From Acanthamoeba lenticulata (lineage: Eukaryota > Discosea > Longamoebia > Acanthamoebidae): a DNA stretch of 25,751 bases. Below the pieces are notes generated by a model. The model did no database searches. It was not told where the DNA came from and worked only from the letters and a program-made list of their open reading frames with translations. Positions 1 through 9,669 of the stretch are shown here, piece by piece; within the stretch, counting starts at the first letter, position 1, and each line of letters begins with the position of its first letter. Made by a program: the position numbers and the translations under genes. The stretch is from contig NAVB01000951.1 in NCBI GenBank assembly GCA_002179805.1, positions 1-25,751 on the forward strand, given 5' to 3'.

Positions 1-1
1 A

Positions 2-148
2 AAACCAGGCGACTGTAGTATGTTGGTCATCACGGTCCACAGAGAATTCTTTGAACGGCTTGTGATGGGCACCTCCATGGCAGGTTCGGTGAAGGAGGAA
101 CTAAGATATAATTTGGGCTTGCTTTGGCAAAACAATAAACTTTTATAA
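2..148 (+). CDS. Possible 3' end of an upstream gene (partial)
   Basis: An open frame enters from the left edge and stops at TAA 146-148, giving about 48 residues without a recognisable domain. An AATAAA sequence lies at 134-139, just before the stop. Codon use is mixed, not as GC-rich as the neighbours, so this may be only the 5' flank of the next gene. No product can be named. Confidence 0.27.
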   Translation, partial: KPGDCSMLVITVHREFFERLVMGTSMAGSVKEELRYNLGLLWQNNKLL

Positions 149-165
149 CGTACCACTGCAGCAAG

Positions 166-2128
166 ATGATGACCCTTGTGCTCCCTTTGCTTGTGGCCCT
201 TGTGCCTGTGCTGGCTCTGCTCTGGCTGGTGTCCAGACGCAAGAGTCCCCAACCAGCAGCACGTCGCCGGGCAGCACCACGACCCAAGAACAGCATCCGC
301 CACTGAAGAAGAAGACGAAGACACAACCTGCTGGGGTCCTCAACATTCACTCGGCTGAAGCTGCAGAGCAGGTGGCCAAGGCCGTGCGCGTGCGAGAGGC
401 AACCTACGAAGCTCTGCGCAAGAAGAAGGACAAGCGGTCCACTGAGCACGAGAGCCCCACAGCCGTCCCTCCAGGCCAACGAGCAGTCAAAAAGTGAAGA
501 ACACCCTCTTCATGTTCTTGATATCAGTTTCAGGCGAGCTGATGGCTTCTTCTTCCTCTTCTCTTCGACAGGTGGCCGGTCCTGGACTTGGGCTTGTGCC
601 CCGAGATCGACTTGCACGGCGACTGGCAACTCGAGGTCGTGCCCGGGGCAGATCGGCCGCCCGTCATCTTCACCTTTGATGAACTGGTCGCCTTGGGCGT
701 CAAGGACTACACCATCGACTTGCACTGCGTAAGGCCTTGCCTTCTTCCTCCTCTTCATCATCGTCTTCATGATGCAGTCCCAACCGTTTGTCCGCACAAT
801 AGGTGACCTCATGGTCGGTCATGGGCATGAAGTGGGAGGGCGTCCCCTTGGAGGCCCTCATAAATGCCGTTTCGCCGAATCCCGAGTGGACATACCTCGT
901 CCAATTGGGCGCCGACGGTTTGTTCTTGCGCACCCCCATCGTCGTCTAGGCCTCTTCCACAAGTCGTCGTTCGTGCTCATAGCGAGTCTCCTTGCGTGCA
1001 GGCTATGACGTCAATGTGCCCCGGCAAGAGGTGGAAGGAAAGGTGGCCTTCATCGGCTTCAACTACAACGGCCGGCCGCTCGACCAGGCGCACGGGGCGA
1101 TCCGCATGATGATTCCCCACCTCTACGGCTGGAAGGGCGCCAAGTACCTCGTCGGCCTCGAGTTCACCAATCAGGACAAACCGGGCTTGTACGACACCTT
1201 CCTCTTTGACATTCGTATGTTGTAAATTAACTGTGTGGCATTGGTCGCACCAACCGACCAACCAAGCAGCTGGGAGACGCGAGGCTCCCATCCACGAGGT
1301 CTGGTTTCTGCCGAAGAGCGGTGGGCTGATGACAAGGCCAAGGGCACGCCTGAGGTTGCCCTGCAACGGATCCAGGAATGCAACGGCCACACGCTCGACC
1401 TGAGTGGTTGCAACCTCACAGAGATTCCTGCGGAAGTGTTTGACATGACGAGCCTTCACTCGCTCACCTTGTCCAACAACCTCATCTCCGTTGTCCCCGA
1501 GGCGATTGGTAACTTCTTCAACAACTTAAACACCTGCCATTGAAGGAAATGTGCTGACATGCAACGTCACAACAGGAAAGTTGAAAAGGCTGAACTACCT
1601 CAACCTGTCCCGCAACCCAATCACCGCCCTCCCGGCCGCCATTGGTTCCTTGTATGAGCTGACGGAGCTGTTTGTGGTCGACTGCCGCCTGGCCACGCTG
1701 CCACCGGAGATCGGCCGTCTGGACTCGTCGCTCATCGCGCTCTGGCTGGACAGCAACCAGCTGACGAGCCTGCCCAGCGAACTGGGCCAATGCGCGTCGC
1801 TCCTGACCTTGACCCTGGAGAAGAACCAGCTCAGCGCCCTTCCCTCCTCGCTTTCCCGCTTGTCCAGGTTTGTTGTTGTTGTTGTTGTTGATGATTGTTG
1901 TTGTTGTATTTGTTGTTGACTTGGTCCTTCTTCTTGTGCAGGTTGAAGAACCTGACCGTCCGGCACAACCCGCAGCTGCGAGAGCTGCCCAGCGAGCTGT
2001 GCTTGCTGACCAACTTGCACCATCTCGCGGTGGATGAGGTGGACGGTCTGGACGAAGCAGTGCTGGAGCAGGGCACGCCCGCCATCCTCAACGCTCTCAA
2101 GCAGCGCTACGAGGCCGCCCGCTCCTGA
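166..2128 (+). CDS. Sulfite-oxidase-like molybdopterin domain fused to leucine-rich repeats
   Basis: Exons read: 166-493, 572-728, 803-917, 1002-1221, 1270-1508, 1576-1867, 1942-2128; from 493 on every GT-AG junction keeps phase. The product starts with a hydrophobic anchor (MMTLVLPLLVALVPVLALLW), then a molybdopterin oxidoreductase domain of the sulfite oxidase/YuiH kind: VPPGQRAVKKWPVL, the LHCVTSWSVMGMKWEGVPL segment with the presumed Mo-ligand Cys, the downstream HLYGWKGAKYLVGLE segment, and a final FWETRG. About seven 23-residue leucine-rich repeats follow (pattern LxxLxLSxNxIxxLPxxIG). The catalytic half probably does a redox reaction on an unknown substrate; the repeats suggest protein binding. 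One problem: the anchor frame (ATG 166) and the frame of the rest differ by one base near 229-236, so either a base is missing or the true 5' exon differs. The fusion itself is supported by the in-phase intron 1222-1269. Confidence 0.78.
1868..1920 (+). repeat. TTG trinucleotide run inside an intron
   Basis: The intron 1868-1941 of the molybdopterin/LRR gene is built largely of TTG units, with a short ATGA interruption. It is spliced out in the model and has no coding meaning. A shorter run of the same kind lies at 4570-4583 in an intron of the peptidase gene. Confidence 0.85.
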
Positions 2129-2857
2129 CCCATCTCGGGGCAAACATGAAAACTGGAAAAAGAAAGAAAAATAGATGAATAAGAAAAATGGGATATTTCC
2201 TTTTCTCTACTGGAATGTCAAGCATTTCGGGCTTCCGCCAGAAGGCGAAGTGGATTCTGGCTTCGGCAGTAGAGGCCGCTGCTGTGCCGTTGTTCGTGGA
2301 AGCCAGCCATGGCGAGAGGGTCTCGTATATTACTCGTAACCTGTGGGAGGAACTTATCTTCACTTTCGCTCCCTCCTTGTCTACTGACCGTCCCGGAAGA
2401 CCCCACGGAACCGCGTCACCTATCGCACGTCGCACAGGGAACCGCGGCTCGTTGCACCGCTGCCCGAGACCAGCCGTGCTCTGCGACTCTCATAGATACC
2501 AGGCCTCGTACGAGAACGAGACCTCTCGGGTGGACGCATAGGAAAGAGAGGCTCTTAAGGTGGTGCTGGCCGACGAACTCGCGTCGTCGTAAAGTCGACA
2601 CTACGCAACGGCAGCCGCTGCTGCTGCGCGAGTACAACGTGGGTCCCACGTCCTCCTGGCGCATATCGACGGCCTTGGCATAGAACATCTCGTACGAGAG
2701 CAGTTGTATACTCGCCTCTATCGTAACTCGTAGCGGCCAGAGACAACCGAACAACGACCAACAAGTGCAACACAACAGAAGAGTTCTGTTAAACACCCAC
2801 TACCAACACAGCATCATCATCCCATACCACTACTTCACCATAGGATCAATCCCAAAC
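2129..2857. other. Intergenic region with 5' leader of the next gene
   Basis: I see no convincing gene here. Open frames exist on both strands but have no domain, and codon use is not consistent. The last 150 bases are A/C-rich with no clear frame, as expected for a 5' untranslated leader. The perfect palindrome CTCGTACGAG occurs twice, at 2505-2514 and 2689-2698; it could be a dimeric transcription factor site, but this is only a suggestion. Confidence 0.5.
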
Positions 2858-3676
2858 ATGAAGCTCGAAGAGAAGCTCGTGATGCAGTTGAAGAGGAAGA
2901 GGGAGCAGAGCCGATGCCAACGGGGATCAGAGGAGGGCTTCAAGCGGATTGAGGCCCAGGTACGCGAAGCCAAACGCGTGCGACGGCAAGAGATTGCTTC
3001 CCTTGGCCTACCTTCACGAAGCAGCCCGACTTCTTTCACGGCGTCGACACCCTCTACATTTTCGTCTTCACCTTCTCCTTCGTCTTCTGCTTCATTCTAC
3101 TCTTCTTTGGCCGCGTCGTCCTCTGCCGGCTGGAACGAGGTCGCACGGCAGCTGGCCCTCATCCAGCGACAGAGACAGCAGCACTACATGCTTCTCCAGC
3201 TTCAACTTCATCAGCTCCTCCAGGCGCAGGCCCTCGAGGCTGCGACGACTACGAGGGCGGACAGCGCCGAGTGCACGCGACGAAGTCGAGAGCCGTTGAG
3301 GAAGCGGGTGAAGCTCGAGACGAGCGACCCCGTCCAGGACGACGAGGCACCCGCCTCGACCAAGACGATGACAACAACAGTGAAGCAGGAGGACAACAAC
3401 ACCTCGCAAGAGCCACCAGGACTACTTCACTTGCCTTATCCTCTCGCCTCTGCGTCCTCCTCTTCTCCAGCCGCTTCTAGCACTTCCTCCAGCCCGTCGC
3501 CACCGTTGACGTCGACAACGACAACGACGTTTGGGCACTGTCCTCTGCTACCCTCGCCTGTCCCTGAGGCTGAGCGATGCCACGACGTGCGGTTGCCACC
3601 TCTCGTCTCCCTCTTCCCTGTCCGACGCACCGTCCCCGTCGTCCTCTACGACGCCATAATATTATTCCAAAAATAA
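2858..3676 (+). CDS. Ser/Gln-rich, probably nuclear protein of unknown function
   Basis: A single-exon frame of 272 residues. The ATG at 2858 is chosen because codon use becomes GC-rich there; an in-frame ATG at 2765 lies in leader-like sequence. The N-terminus (1-50) is charged, with KRKREQ and KRVRRQE clusters that could be nuclear localisation signals. Residues 50-90 are a Ser/Pro/Thr tract. Residues 91-130 form a Gln/Leu-rich, probably helical stretch (RQLALIQRQRQQHYMLLQLQ). KRVKLE (149-154) looks like a further nuclear signal. VKLE (151-154) and VKQE (175-178) fit the SUMO-attachment consensus. The C-terminal third is again Ser/Thr/Pro-rich. I recognise no folded DNA-binding domain. A transcription cofactor is possible, but that is inference from composition. 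Confidence 0.65.
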   Translation: MKLEEKLVMQLKRKREQSRCQRGSEEGFKRIEAQVREAKRVRRQEIASLGLPSRSSPTSFTASTPSTFSSSPSPSSSASFYSSLAASSSAGWNEVARQLALIQRQRQQHYMLLQLQLHQLLQAQALEAATTTRADSAECTRRSREPLRKRVKLETSDPVQDDEAPASTKTMTTTVKQEDNNTSQEPPGLLHLPYPLASASSSSPAASSTSSSPSPPLTSTTTTTFGHCPLLPSPVPEAERCHDVRLPPLVSLFPVRRTVPVVLYDAIILFQK

Positions 3677-3677
3677 A
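3672..3677 (+). promoter_or_regulatory. Polyadenylation signal overlapping the stop codon
   Basis: AATAAA contains the TAA stop (3674-3676) of the Ser/Gln-rich gene. A second AATAAA lies at 3714-3719. Either could direct 3' end formation; the second leaves a more usual distance for a cleavage site. Confidence 0.45.
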
Positions 3678-3785
3678 TTCTTTGTAAAAACGAAAAGAAA
3701 TTCATAATATAACAATAAATAAGTTGATATTTCATTCATAAATAGAAAACGAGCTGCTGTACATACACGCGGGCTCTCTCCAGAC

Positions 3786-5426
3786 CTATCGCGAGGAAGT
3801 GACGAGGCCCGCGACCGTGTGGTCCGTCAGGCCGAGGGCTTGGCGGCGTCGGCTGATCACCGCCTCGGCGTCGACCGACAGAGGCCGCAGCGAGGTGGCC
3901 AGCGCGTAGGCCAACCGGAGCGCCACGCGGCCCTGCTGCAGGGCGCCGGCCCATGACCAGCGCGGGTCGAACTCGTCGCCCGGCCCGTGGTACTTGGTCT
4001 TGACGTAAAGCGCTCTACGCAGCACAACAACGCCTCAGCTTTTGCTTTTTATTTGTTTATTTATTTAGGGGGGAAGGGCGTACTTGCGCGTGGCCGCATA
4101 GTCGTTGGGTCGGCCCACAAAGTGCCTGCCGGTCCACGGGTAGATAGAGGGGATGTTGGCCTTGTGGAACACCCACGAGTCCGACCGGATGAAGCTGCCC
4201 TGCCCCGGGTTCGGGTCCTCGCTCACGCTGAGCCCTGCCATGTAGAAGAAATCATGTTTTAAATTCCATTCGATTCAGCTGCCAAGATCGCGGAATGTAA
4301 GGAATGACATACCCTCGGCAAGGGCGGCAGCGGCAAAGAGAGGCCCGAGCTTGCTTTCATCGCTGCCGAGGCCGACGATGTCCTGGTCCGATCAATCCCT
4401 CGTCAGTCCAGCCTGGACGATGCGTTCATGAAAAATGGCGGTTACGCACTAATGTGGGGCCGTCCATGTTGAGCATGTCAAAGTTGATGTTGGCCACCGT
4501 CCGCGACAACGGCACGGGCGGGTTGGCCACGTAAGCCTGAAAATTTCATCACCATCATCAGTCTCTTCTTGTTGTTGTTGTTGGTATTTCAGCATGAGCC
4601 CTACGCACCTGCGCACCGATGAGACCCGCCTCCTCGCCCGTGAGGCTCACGAAGAGGAACGATCGCTTGAGCTCGGTCCGGTGCTTGGCCAGAGCACGCG
4701 CCAGGGCCAGCATCATCGCCACCCCGCTCGCGTTGTCGATCGCTGCCGTGTAAAATGTTCATTTAAATTCTTGAAATAACAAAAAAAAGAATTCTCGAAT
4801 AGCTGACATACCTCCGTTGTAAATGCGGTCCTCGCTGGCCGACGAAGTAGAAGATGGCGGGCTCAAGCCCAAATGGTCTGCACAGCGTCGACCGTTCATG
4901 AGACAAGGACGAAGAGAAAAAGGAAGAAGAAGAGGGAAAATGGCACCGTGGTGGGCGGTGATGAGGATGCACTCGTCGGACTCGCCTGGGAGGAGCCCGG
5001 CCACGTTCTTGGCTTGGAAGCTGCGCACGCCCAGCACCACGTCGAGCGACGTATGCACCGCCAACCGCCGCGCCGTAAAGGCCGACGACGTCGCCTCCTC
5101 GTACCACTCCTGTGGGAATGCGAGGAATGCGTGAGGATCTGCCTGGTCCCGTCACGTGAAGAATGCCAAGAATGCGACGAGGCTATGGGCGGGGCGCACG
5201 GCGAGAGAGCCGCCAGCGAGGCTGGCGAGCGCGTTGGCCGAGGACTCGGTGAGCCAGGCCACGGCTTCAAGGCCGGTCCCGGGGAAGCGGCGGCCCGGGA
5301 CCTGCAGCGGCTCGCGGTTGTTGGAGATCACCGTGAACGGGTAGCCGGCCGTCTCGGGCGTGTAGATGAGGAAGATGCCGCGCGCGCCTCGTCGCCGCGC
5401 CTCTTCCACCTTGTACGTCCATCGGC
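3786..5426 (-). CDS. M28-family zinc peptidase, N-terminal part missing
   Basis: Exons on the minus strand: 5426-5200, 5142-4947, 4877-4812, 4742-4609, 4536-4450, 4382-4313, 4234-4084, 4014-3786; all junctions are GT-AG and in phase, about 386 residues. It begins inside a PA-type insert (GRWTYKVEEARRRGARGIFL). The peptidase domain has the full di-zinc set in order: HHDHLG, NGAIDNASG, the catalytic TGEEAGL, NFDMLNM, and the last His ligand in KYHGPGDEFD. An active exopeptidase is therefore expected. Family members of this type carry roughly 150-200 more residues in front, usually with a signal peptide; none is visible. No ATG lies in frame before 5426 without a stop, so the first exon must come from an acceptor, here put at AAAG/GCC. 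The next gene starts only 60 bases upstream, so this gene is truncated, joined to that gene, or misassembled. Confidence 0.83.
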
Positions 5427-5486
5427 CTTTGTTGTCGACGCGTTTAAATATGAATAAAAAACGAAGCAATTTTTAATATTTTTGTT

Positions 5487-6559
5487 TTAAAAAATCTGAT
5501 GTTTATACTGTACCAGCTTAATGATGGAGAAAGCAACATCACGGATGCTTGAGGATATCACGAATTGCTTTTCAAGGATCTCTTCGTTTGGCCGTTCTCT
5601 ACTGGCTTGGTGCGTGAGGTCCCAATCTGCTTTAATGAAAGAAAAAGCAACTTGTAAAAGACGTTGGCAAGCCGATGTCGTCTCTTCCCGTGGACCTTGC
5701 AGCATAAGCCGATAAAACAGACTCTCTGTTCCACGCATACCTTTTTAATTAGAGAATAATTTTAAAATAAAAGTATTTTGATCATATCATACCATTTGGA
5801 CGGTCATCAGCCATGCAATGTTGAAGATCATGGCGGAGGATGGCTTGTTCTACCTTGATAAACGCCAGCTGGTCAATGGCGATGCTCTCCCAGTCCTAAA
5901 CGCAATTTAAAGATTTGGGAGTGAAGAGTTAGTTCAGTTATTGAAGGTGCAAATAAAAACGTACATTTGCTTGAAACTCTAAGGTCTCAGAGGCGACCTG
6001 GAGTAATTCGAAGTAGTGGTCAACATCCTTTTTTGTTACCGGACTGTGTAGTGTCGGCCACAAAGGTGAGAGGACACCGGAACACTGCTTGTGAGCTTGC
6101 AGCAGGAGAGAACACATCGCTTGGCCATGGCGGTGACTGATGCCTTCAACAAACATCTTGCGAACTCCTTCATAGACTTCCCTGTTTTTTGTTGTTGAAA
6201 AAAATTCAAAAAAAAAAATGATTTCATTATAAAATACAAAGGTGGGCTTACGAAGTGGGGACGCGATTGAACTTAAGCTGGTCTTTGACGATGGTTAGCC
6301 ACGTCTGGTCTGTGAGTAAGTTAATGGTTAGTCCAATAGAAAGAAAAGAGAAGAAGAAGAAAAAGGTACAATCGTAGTCTGTTAAGGCGCTGGACAGGAA
6401 TTGCACCAAGGTTGGAGACATCGCTTTTGGGGGGGCTTGCGGCTGTGCAGCTGTCGTGCATTGTAGTTCTTCACTTAACGCCATGCCCAACCAACTGCTG
6501 AAGGCATGGTGGGAAGTAGGGTCTGCTTCGAGTGGGCTTTCTGCAGAGGGCTCGCACAT
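5487..6559 (-). CDS. Unknown, probably helical protein (five exons)
   Basis: Exons on the minus strand: 6559-6370, 6309-6252, 6181-5965, 5895-5793, 5740-5487. The 822 coding bases give 273 residues, and all four introns are GT-AG and in phase. The ATG at 6559 is the first in frame. The N-terminus (1-60) is polar, then comes a region that looks mostly alpha-helical, for example DYQTWLTIVKDQLKF, DDVDHYFELL-like segments and DWESIAIDQLAFIKVEQAIL. I recognise no domain, signal peptide or membrane segment. Third codon positions are less GC-rich than in neighbouring genes, and its introns are T-rich. Its end lies about 60 bases from the first recognisable peptidase exon on the same strand, where that gene's missing exons should be. 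Confidence 0.65.
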
Positions 6560-6664
6560 ATTAGGCAGTTTCAGACTGTGTGGGTATGGTCCCTTTCTCT
6601 TTCTTTCTTTTTCTTTTTCTTCTTCTTATTTGGGATCATTTAGTTAGAATAAACATTCACTATT

Positions 6665-7850
6665 GGTCCAAAGGACCAGAGGTCGTTCCTTCCTCGGGCA
6701 TTAGAGTGCTGGAGCATGAGGAGCACCGGCTCGGCGCCACGCTCCAGCAACAGCTGCACCATCTCAGCGGGGCCGTAAGCGAACCGCCCGCTCGAGCGGG
6801 GTCAGGGGCTGGGAAGCTTCGGCTGCAGATTGACGTCGGCGCCGTGGTCGAGCAGGAGCTGGACCACCTTGCCCATCTCGGCGTCGATGAAAGCCTTGGC
6901 CAAGAGCGACTTGCCGAGCTCGCTCGTGCGTGTGTTGGCGCTCACGCCGGCGCTCAGTAGCTGACGAGAGCGGCGAGCACGTTGGCCGGCCAACGGCTGG
7001 CAATATCGAGCACGGAGTATGCGTCAAGCAGAACATGGCCGAGCACGAAGCGGGCCACCTTTGCCGAGCAGCCTGGGGGAGCACGTCCTCAGTGACCGGC
7101 GCGCCGTGGTCGAGCAGCGCCTCGTTCATTTAGAGCTCATGACCGGTCGTTGTAGAGCGTGCGCAGCGGAGGCTCCTTGCTAGGGTGGATCGGGTGGCGA
7201 GCTCGGCTGAGCCCGTTCGCAACGGTTGCGACGCACTGTGTTGCTGATGCCCAGCCGCACGGCCACCTGGAGCAACCCTTTTCATTTGCGCTTCTCCAGT
7301 TCGCGCATGTACTCCTCCTGGAGGTCTTCGCGGGCGCGGCAGAAAAGGTTGGCGATGGCCGACGCCAGTTTTGCAGAGCAGAAGCAGGACACGATCGAGC
7401 TTGACCTGGAGAGAGCTCAAGATGTTGCTCAACGAAGAAGAGTGCACTCCTCTTGACGTGGAGGCCTTTCATCCGCAGAGCTACAACTTGCGCATCTTCC
7501 CGTTCCCTCTCCCCAATAGTGGTAGTCCAGGCCAGCAAACACCAGTCCGCGAACCGTCATCATCATCATCTACGGTTGTCCCTGAGGCCTCTGCGTTAGC
7601 TGGGCATCCAACTATCAAGGGAACGCTGGTCAACAAGTCGGGCATGGGGAGCTCGCCGAGCACGCGCAGCTGCAGTTTGTCTGGCAAGCCTGCACACCAC
7701 TCGTTTCCAGCCCTCTTCTTCCCTTCGCCGCAGAGCTATCAAGCGGTTATGCTTGTCATTATCAAGCTGGAGGATGCGCAGCAGAGTAGCCAGTCGCATG
7801 ATCCCACACACCGAGGTTTTTCATTAAAATCAAGTTCCATCTAGACGACA
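6665..7850 (-). pseudogene. Broken ankyrin-repeat gene with F-box-like upstream part
   Basis: Read on the minus strand, the region gives protein-like segments in alternating frames. From the 5' side: RLATLLRILQLDNDKHNRLI, an F-box-like LPDKLQLRVLGELPMPDLLT, a helical NLFCRAREDLQEEYMRELEK followed by an in-frame stop, and ankyrin-type pieces ALLDHGAPVTEDVL, VVQLLLDHGADVNLQPKL and MVQLLLERGAEP. At least four frame changes are needed to join the ankyrin pieces between 7133 and 6665. Phase-correct introns do not explain them, because the breaks lie inside repeats only tens of bases apart. It is either a decayed gene or a stretch with several assembly errors. Codon use is still GC-rich, so decay would be recent. 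Assignment as F-box is weaker than ankyrin. Confidence 0.5.
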
Positions 7851-8729
7851 GCACAATGGTACAACAACTATAACCCACTTCATCCACATTCCAACGAAAA
7901 GCACACAACAGCTAAAGCAGGCCCAGCAGCCCTCCATGGGCGCCCTCGCACAAAAACTAAAAGGCCTCACTCATCAACTCACCCATTAAAAAATCCTATT
8001 AAGAGACAGAAGAGCACACAGCATGGAGGAGGGTGAGTGGTGCATTTGTCTCCGTACAGGGCTGGCTAAGCAGCTGCCTAACGCAATGCATTGGCCAAAA
8101 AAATCCAAATAAAGACCAAATGGAAAAAAAAAAGTGATGAGCGTACAATTAAAGGGAGCACATGTGTTGTGTGTGGACAAGTCTAAGCTAAGACTTCTTT
8201 CACATTCTTCGAGCGCCGATGGGTGCCGTGGCTGCACACGGTGCTTATTTTTTTTTTTTTTTATTTTTTTTATTTCGCCTGACGCCCGCCAGCGCTCGTG
8301 GGACTGCGTTCAGGAGCTGCTCAATCTCAAGATAAGACTAGCGACTCGGCTCCGGGGTCTTGGAGAATGGTGATGCTGAGTTCTTCTTTGGGGTCTTAGA
8401 CGTCTTGGGCTTCTTGCCTCTGGGTCTATTGGCAAGCCTCCAACCCGGGCACGCGGATTACGTGAGTTGCAGTTTGCTTCTTCACCAGAATCTTACATGC
8501 GTGTGAGGCTCTTAGGTACCTGAGCGGGATGGATCCTTGCCCGGTGGGTGGGCATGCGCGTGTTGGACGTATTACTGATGGTGACTGCCTAATAAGGAAG
8601 GTGCTGTTGTTGGGTACTTCCCCAAGCTTACGACCTATGCTGCCTAAGCCTGGGCACACAGCACGCGACACCAGCCCAGCAAAGAAGAGACCAAGGGTGA
8701 GTAAACTGCGCTTCCTGCTGCCCAGTGAC
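7851..8729. other. Gene-poor stretch with a basic tail-like fragment
   Basis: AT-richer DNA with no intact gene. A T-rich run at about 8247-8274 is the clearest feature. On the minus strand around 8430-8320, one frame reads a Lys/Ser/Pro-rich segment (PRGKKPKTSKTPKKNSASPF) ending in a stop, like the tail of a nuclear basic protein. It may be the last exon of the fragment at 8730-9095, but I could not find phase-matching splice sites. Between 8440 and 8729 I see no coding signal. Confidence 0.4.
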
Positions 8730-9095
8730 CTAATCCCTATGGGCCTGAGTTGGGTGAATACCGCTGTCCCGATCATCCACCAGGAGGCGGCCCTGCTTGA
8801 TGTAGGCCTGCTTCTCGGCGGGCAGGCGCTGCGGCAGCCATGCGAGTCGCGGCGTGATGTGGGTCGTCTGGAAGCCTTTCTCCCGCTTTTTTTTTTTTTT
8901 TCAGTGCAGCTTCCAAAACAACTTCTCTCCCGCTTGCGGAGGCCGTGATCACTTCCCAGGCTTCCAGCTTGGGCTGGCTGAGATCGGAGGAGCCATCGTA
9001 GTGGTGTTGTAGGACAAGCTTGTGGAGGTCCTTGACCAAGCTACGGTGGCGTTCATGGATTTCTTGTCTGGCCGCCACTTCAACATCAACGCCAT
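8730..9095 (-). CDS. Hypothetical coding fragment with a homopolymer frame break
   Basis: The minus strand has two GC-rich coding-like blocks. The first (about 9090-8902) reads ARQEIHERHRSLVKDLHKLV and goes on through LSQPKLEAWEVITASASGRE. The second (about 8886-8730) reads EKGFQTTHITPRLAWLPQRL and then AEKQAYIKQGRLLVDDRDSG. They are in different frames, separated by 15 T on the plus strand (8887-8901, poly-Lys on minus); a length change of this run joins them. No ATG or acceptor clearly defines the start, and the stop at 8730-8732 may lie in an intron starting with GTATTC. No domain is recognised. Confidence 0.35.
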
Positions 9096-9111
9096 CTAGC
9101 GCCCGGCCGTG

Positions 9112-9430
9112 GCTGACGAGTGGCTACGTCTACGACAACACCAACATCGAGAGCGAGGAATACAAGAAGCTCGTCAGCCTGCTTGATCCCACGGGCCACA
9201 TGCGCGACCTCCTCAAGGACTCAGCAACAATGGCGAGCACCCGGTCCGCTGCCGCCCACCCGCGCGTGCAGCACCAACACGACGACGACAAAGTCAGGCA
9301 AGGAGCCTTCCAAGAAGGATGAGGGTAGGGTCGATAACGAAGAAGTCGCTGAGATGATGATGGAGATGAGGTCGAGATCAAAGGCACGAGCCACCGAGGA
9401 CCGGTGCAGCACCAGCCTGTGGAGCCGGTG
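9112..9430 (+). pseudogene. Coding-like fragment, frames broken
   Basis: The plus strand from 9112 reads GYVYDNTNIESEEYKKLVSL followed by LDPTGHMRDLLKDSATMAS, with nearly all codons ending in G or C, so it was very probably coding. After about 9280 the likely frame changes (KSGKEPSKKDEG), and after about 9350 it changes again (DEVEIKGTSHRGPVQHQPVE) up to a possible donor GTAAGG at 9449. No start, splice site or single frame joins the pieces. The family is not recognised. It lies head to head with the minus-strand fragment at 8730-9095. Confidence 0.35.
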
Positions 9431-9669
9431 ATGATTCAGCCGACCAGGTAAGGGGTGGCCCCCAACGCGCAACGGGTGCTCTAAGAGAATCAGGACTGCC
9501 ATGCTGCGCGACTTTGTGTTCACGCCAGGAATTTCAAGAACTGTAACCCCAGTCGAAAATCTTCTTTGTTTCGTATTCAGCATTTTTGAAGAGGGCACTT
9601 CCCACTTCCCCTTTTCATTCTTTGTCAACCGGTAGATTGAGCACCACGCGGCCTCGTCGAAGACACTTT

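Noticed and set aside
4873..5457. A 194-codon open frame on the plus strand
   Set aside because: It is antisense to the M28 peptidase exons, whose minus-strand product has a complete metal site.
7371..7844. A 157-codon open frame on the plus strand
   Set aside because: It is antisense to the F-box-like and ankyrin remnants, which have better protein sense. The plus frame has no domain.
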